A DNA stretch of 64,000 nt from Lucifuga dentata (Eukaryota; Chordata; Actinopteri; Ophidiiformes; Bythitidae). Location of the stretch: the NCBI GenBank assembly GCA_014773175.1, contig VXCM01001423.1, forward strand, positions 186,001 through 250,000. Reading direction: 5' to 3'. Positions 62,646-64,000 of the stretch are shown here, piece after piece. The notes below the pieces were generated by a model. The model was given only the letters and a program-made list of their open reading frames with translations, searched no databases and was not told the DNA's origin. The first letter of the stretch is position 1, and every line of letters begins with the position of its first letter. The position numbers and the translations under genes are program-made.

Positions 62646-64000
62646 GCTTTATGTTATTTACAATGATACTTTTGTAATCTTTTGCTCAATATATCCCCTC
62701 TGGCTTTGATTTTAATACTTCAGAGACACATACACAGCCCAATAAATCATCTTTTTATTTTCTTTGTCCTTCCCGAAGTGATGCCAGTGCAAACAAAATG
62801 ATGAAGCATGGTATTATCAGCCATGATTGAAAGATAGAACATATCCGGCTAGACCGGCTAGACATATTCTGCTAGACCTATGGAGTTTTAAAGGGTGTGT
62901 AGCAAAAATTCAAGGCATAAGCACCAAAACTCACAAGTCAGCTATGAACAAGTTTTATGTGAGAGCTGGAACATCTGATTTGGTATGGATAGAAAAATTC
63001 AAGATGCAGAACAAATGATGTGATTCAGGAAAGAGTGAGAATGAAATTATATTTCAGTATCGCAAATGTGAAAAGCAAGAGAAAACAAAGTATTTGTGAT
63101 GGCAGCAGTGGCGCTGTGTGTGTGTGTGTGTGTNGGGGTATAGGAACTGTGTCTGTAGGAAATGTAAAGGACCTGTTTCTGCTGACATTATCACAAGCCT
63201 ATGCTTTGCAAACACACACACACACACACACATTATATATAGTATAATGCCAAATACCGGAAGGTTTGAGACATTTTGCTCTCTGCCAAGACATTAAATC
63301 CTTCTATTATTTATGTGGCTGTCATCCATATGAAATTGCTGTTGAATCGGCCAGAAATCGGAACCCAGAACTACTTAAATCCTTGACAAACAGTAACAGA
63401 GATCAAATCATGAAACTGTGTTTTCTTTGGCTGGTTGTCAGCATGGCATACAGTTCACTTTTAGAATGCGTCAAACATAACAAACACGTTCCACATGCAC
63501 TTTCCTCACTGTTTGGGCTGTAGAAAATATTTCAAAACATGCAGATGGCCAAGATGCAGAGAGTTGAAGTCAGAACTGCGTTTATGGAAAAATTTAAATG
63601 TCCGTGACTTCATAAGGCTGTGTAACTATAAGCAGGCGAAACATCGATTTTTGTGTGTTCCCTGAATATAGAGAGTTGAAGTCAGAAAAAGCAGCAAAAG
63701 CATAGAATTTCTTAGAAATACACTAAATTGATTATAATTTCACATTAGAGAGAAAAAATCTAGGAATAACTTCACCAAAGTTATTTCCATTAACTTCACC
63801 AATGCCAAAATATTGGTATTAATCAGTACTCACGTTTGTAAAGTAAAATGGAAGTGACAGTAAGCGTTTAGAGTTCTGGAGAATTTGAATCTTTTTATTA
63901 GAGGACTTAATTACAATGAGTGGAGCCTCTGAGTCAGAATGTCAGGCTGGAAGTACAAATCCTGCCTCCTTTACAACATAGTCCAGCCCTCAGCTCAACC
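62646..64000. other. Non-coding right end of the window
   Basis: No supportable gene. It has GT and CA microsatellites at about 63115-63133 and 63213-63232, with a single-N join at 63134. Confidence 0.6.

Overview
This window is nuclear DNA from a ray-finned (teleost) fish, most likely a percomorph. It has vertebrate genes split by GT-AG introns, long AT-rich spacers full of microsatellites, and hAT-type MITEs and a tRNA-headed SINE of kinds common in fish. The gene order matches the human 3q25 neighbourhood of P2RY13, P2RY12, IGSF10 and AADAC. No bacterial, phage, plasmid or CRISPR feature is present.

Layout. Positions 0.8-8.8 kb hold three rhodopsin-class nucleotide receptors in tandem on the minus strand. 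The first is a P2Y13-like copy broken by an in-frame TAG, a poly-T expansion and a 7-nt deletion. The second is an intact P2Y13-like receptor. The third is p2ry12, whose reading frame is split by an 88-nt intron. Positions 9-17 kb are non-coding as far as I can see. Positions 17.3-30.1 kb hold a complete minus-strand igsf10. I could assemble it exon by exon into a 2588-residue secreted protein with leucine-rich repeats, two Ig domains, a long Ser/Thr-rich linker and ten more Ig domains. Positions 30-50 kb are a gene desert with simple repeats, a hAT MITE and several copies of one foldback-type element. Positions 50.7-58.9 kb hold a complete plus-strand aadac (arylacetamide deacetylase, 409 residues, five coding exons, catalytic triad present). 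The last 5 kb hold a hAT MITE with a perfect 8-bp target duplication, a SINE with a 12-bp target duplication, and no gene.

How the genes relate. p2ry12 and p2ry13 are ADP-type Gi-coupled receptors kept together as an ancient cluster. igsf10 and aadac are neighbours by old synteny and do not share a pathway. In mammals the P2RY cluster lies inside introns of MED12L. I recognised no MED12L exon here.

Assembly quality. Sixteen single N bases mark contig joins, mostly inside homopolymers or microsatellites. At three of them the sequence on the two sides is duplicated, so those short tandem copies are probably artefacts. No N falls in a coding exon that I call.

I found no clearly new biological system. 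The observations most worth following are the dead and altered P2Y13 pair, the intron inside p2ry12, the dispersed long-TIR element family with seven copies, and splice acceptors whose pyrimidine tracts are microsatellites.
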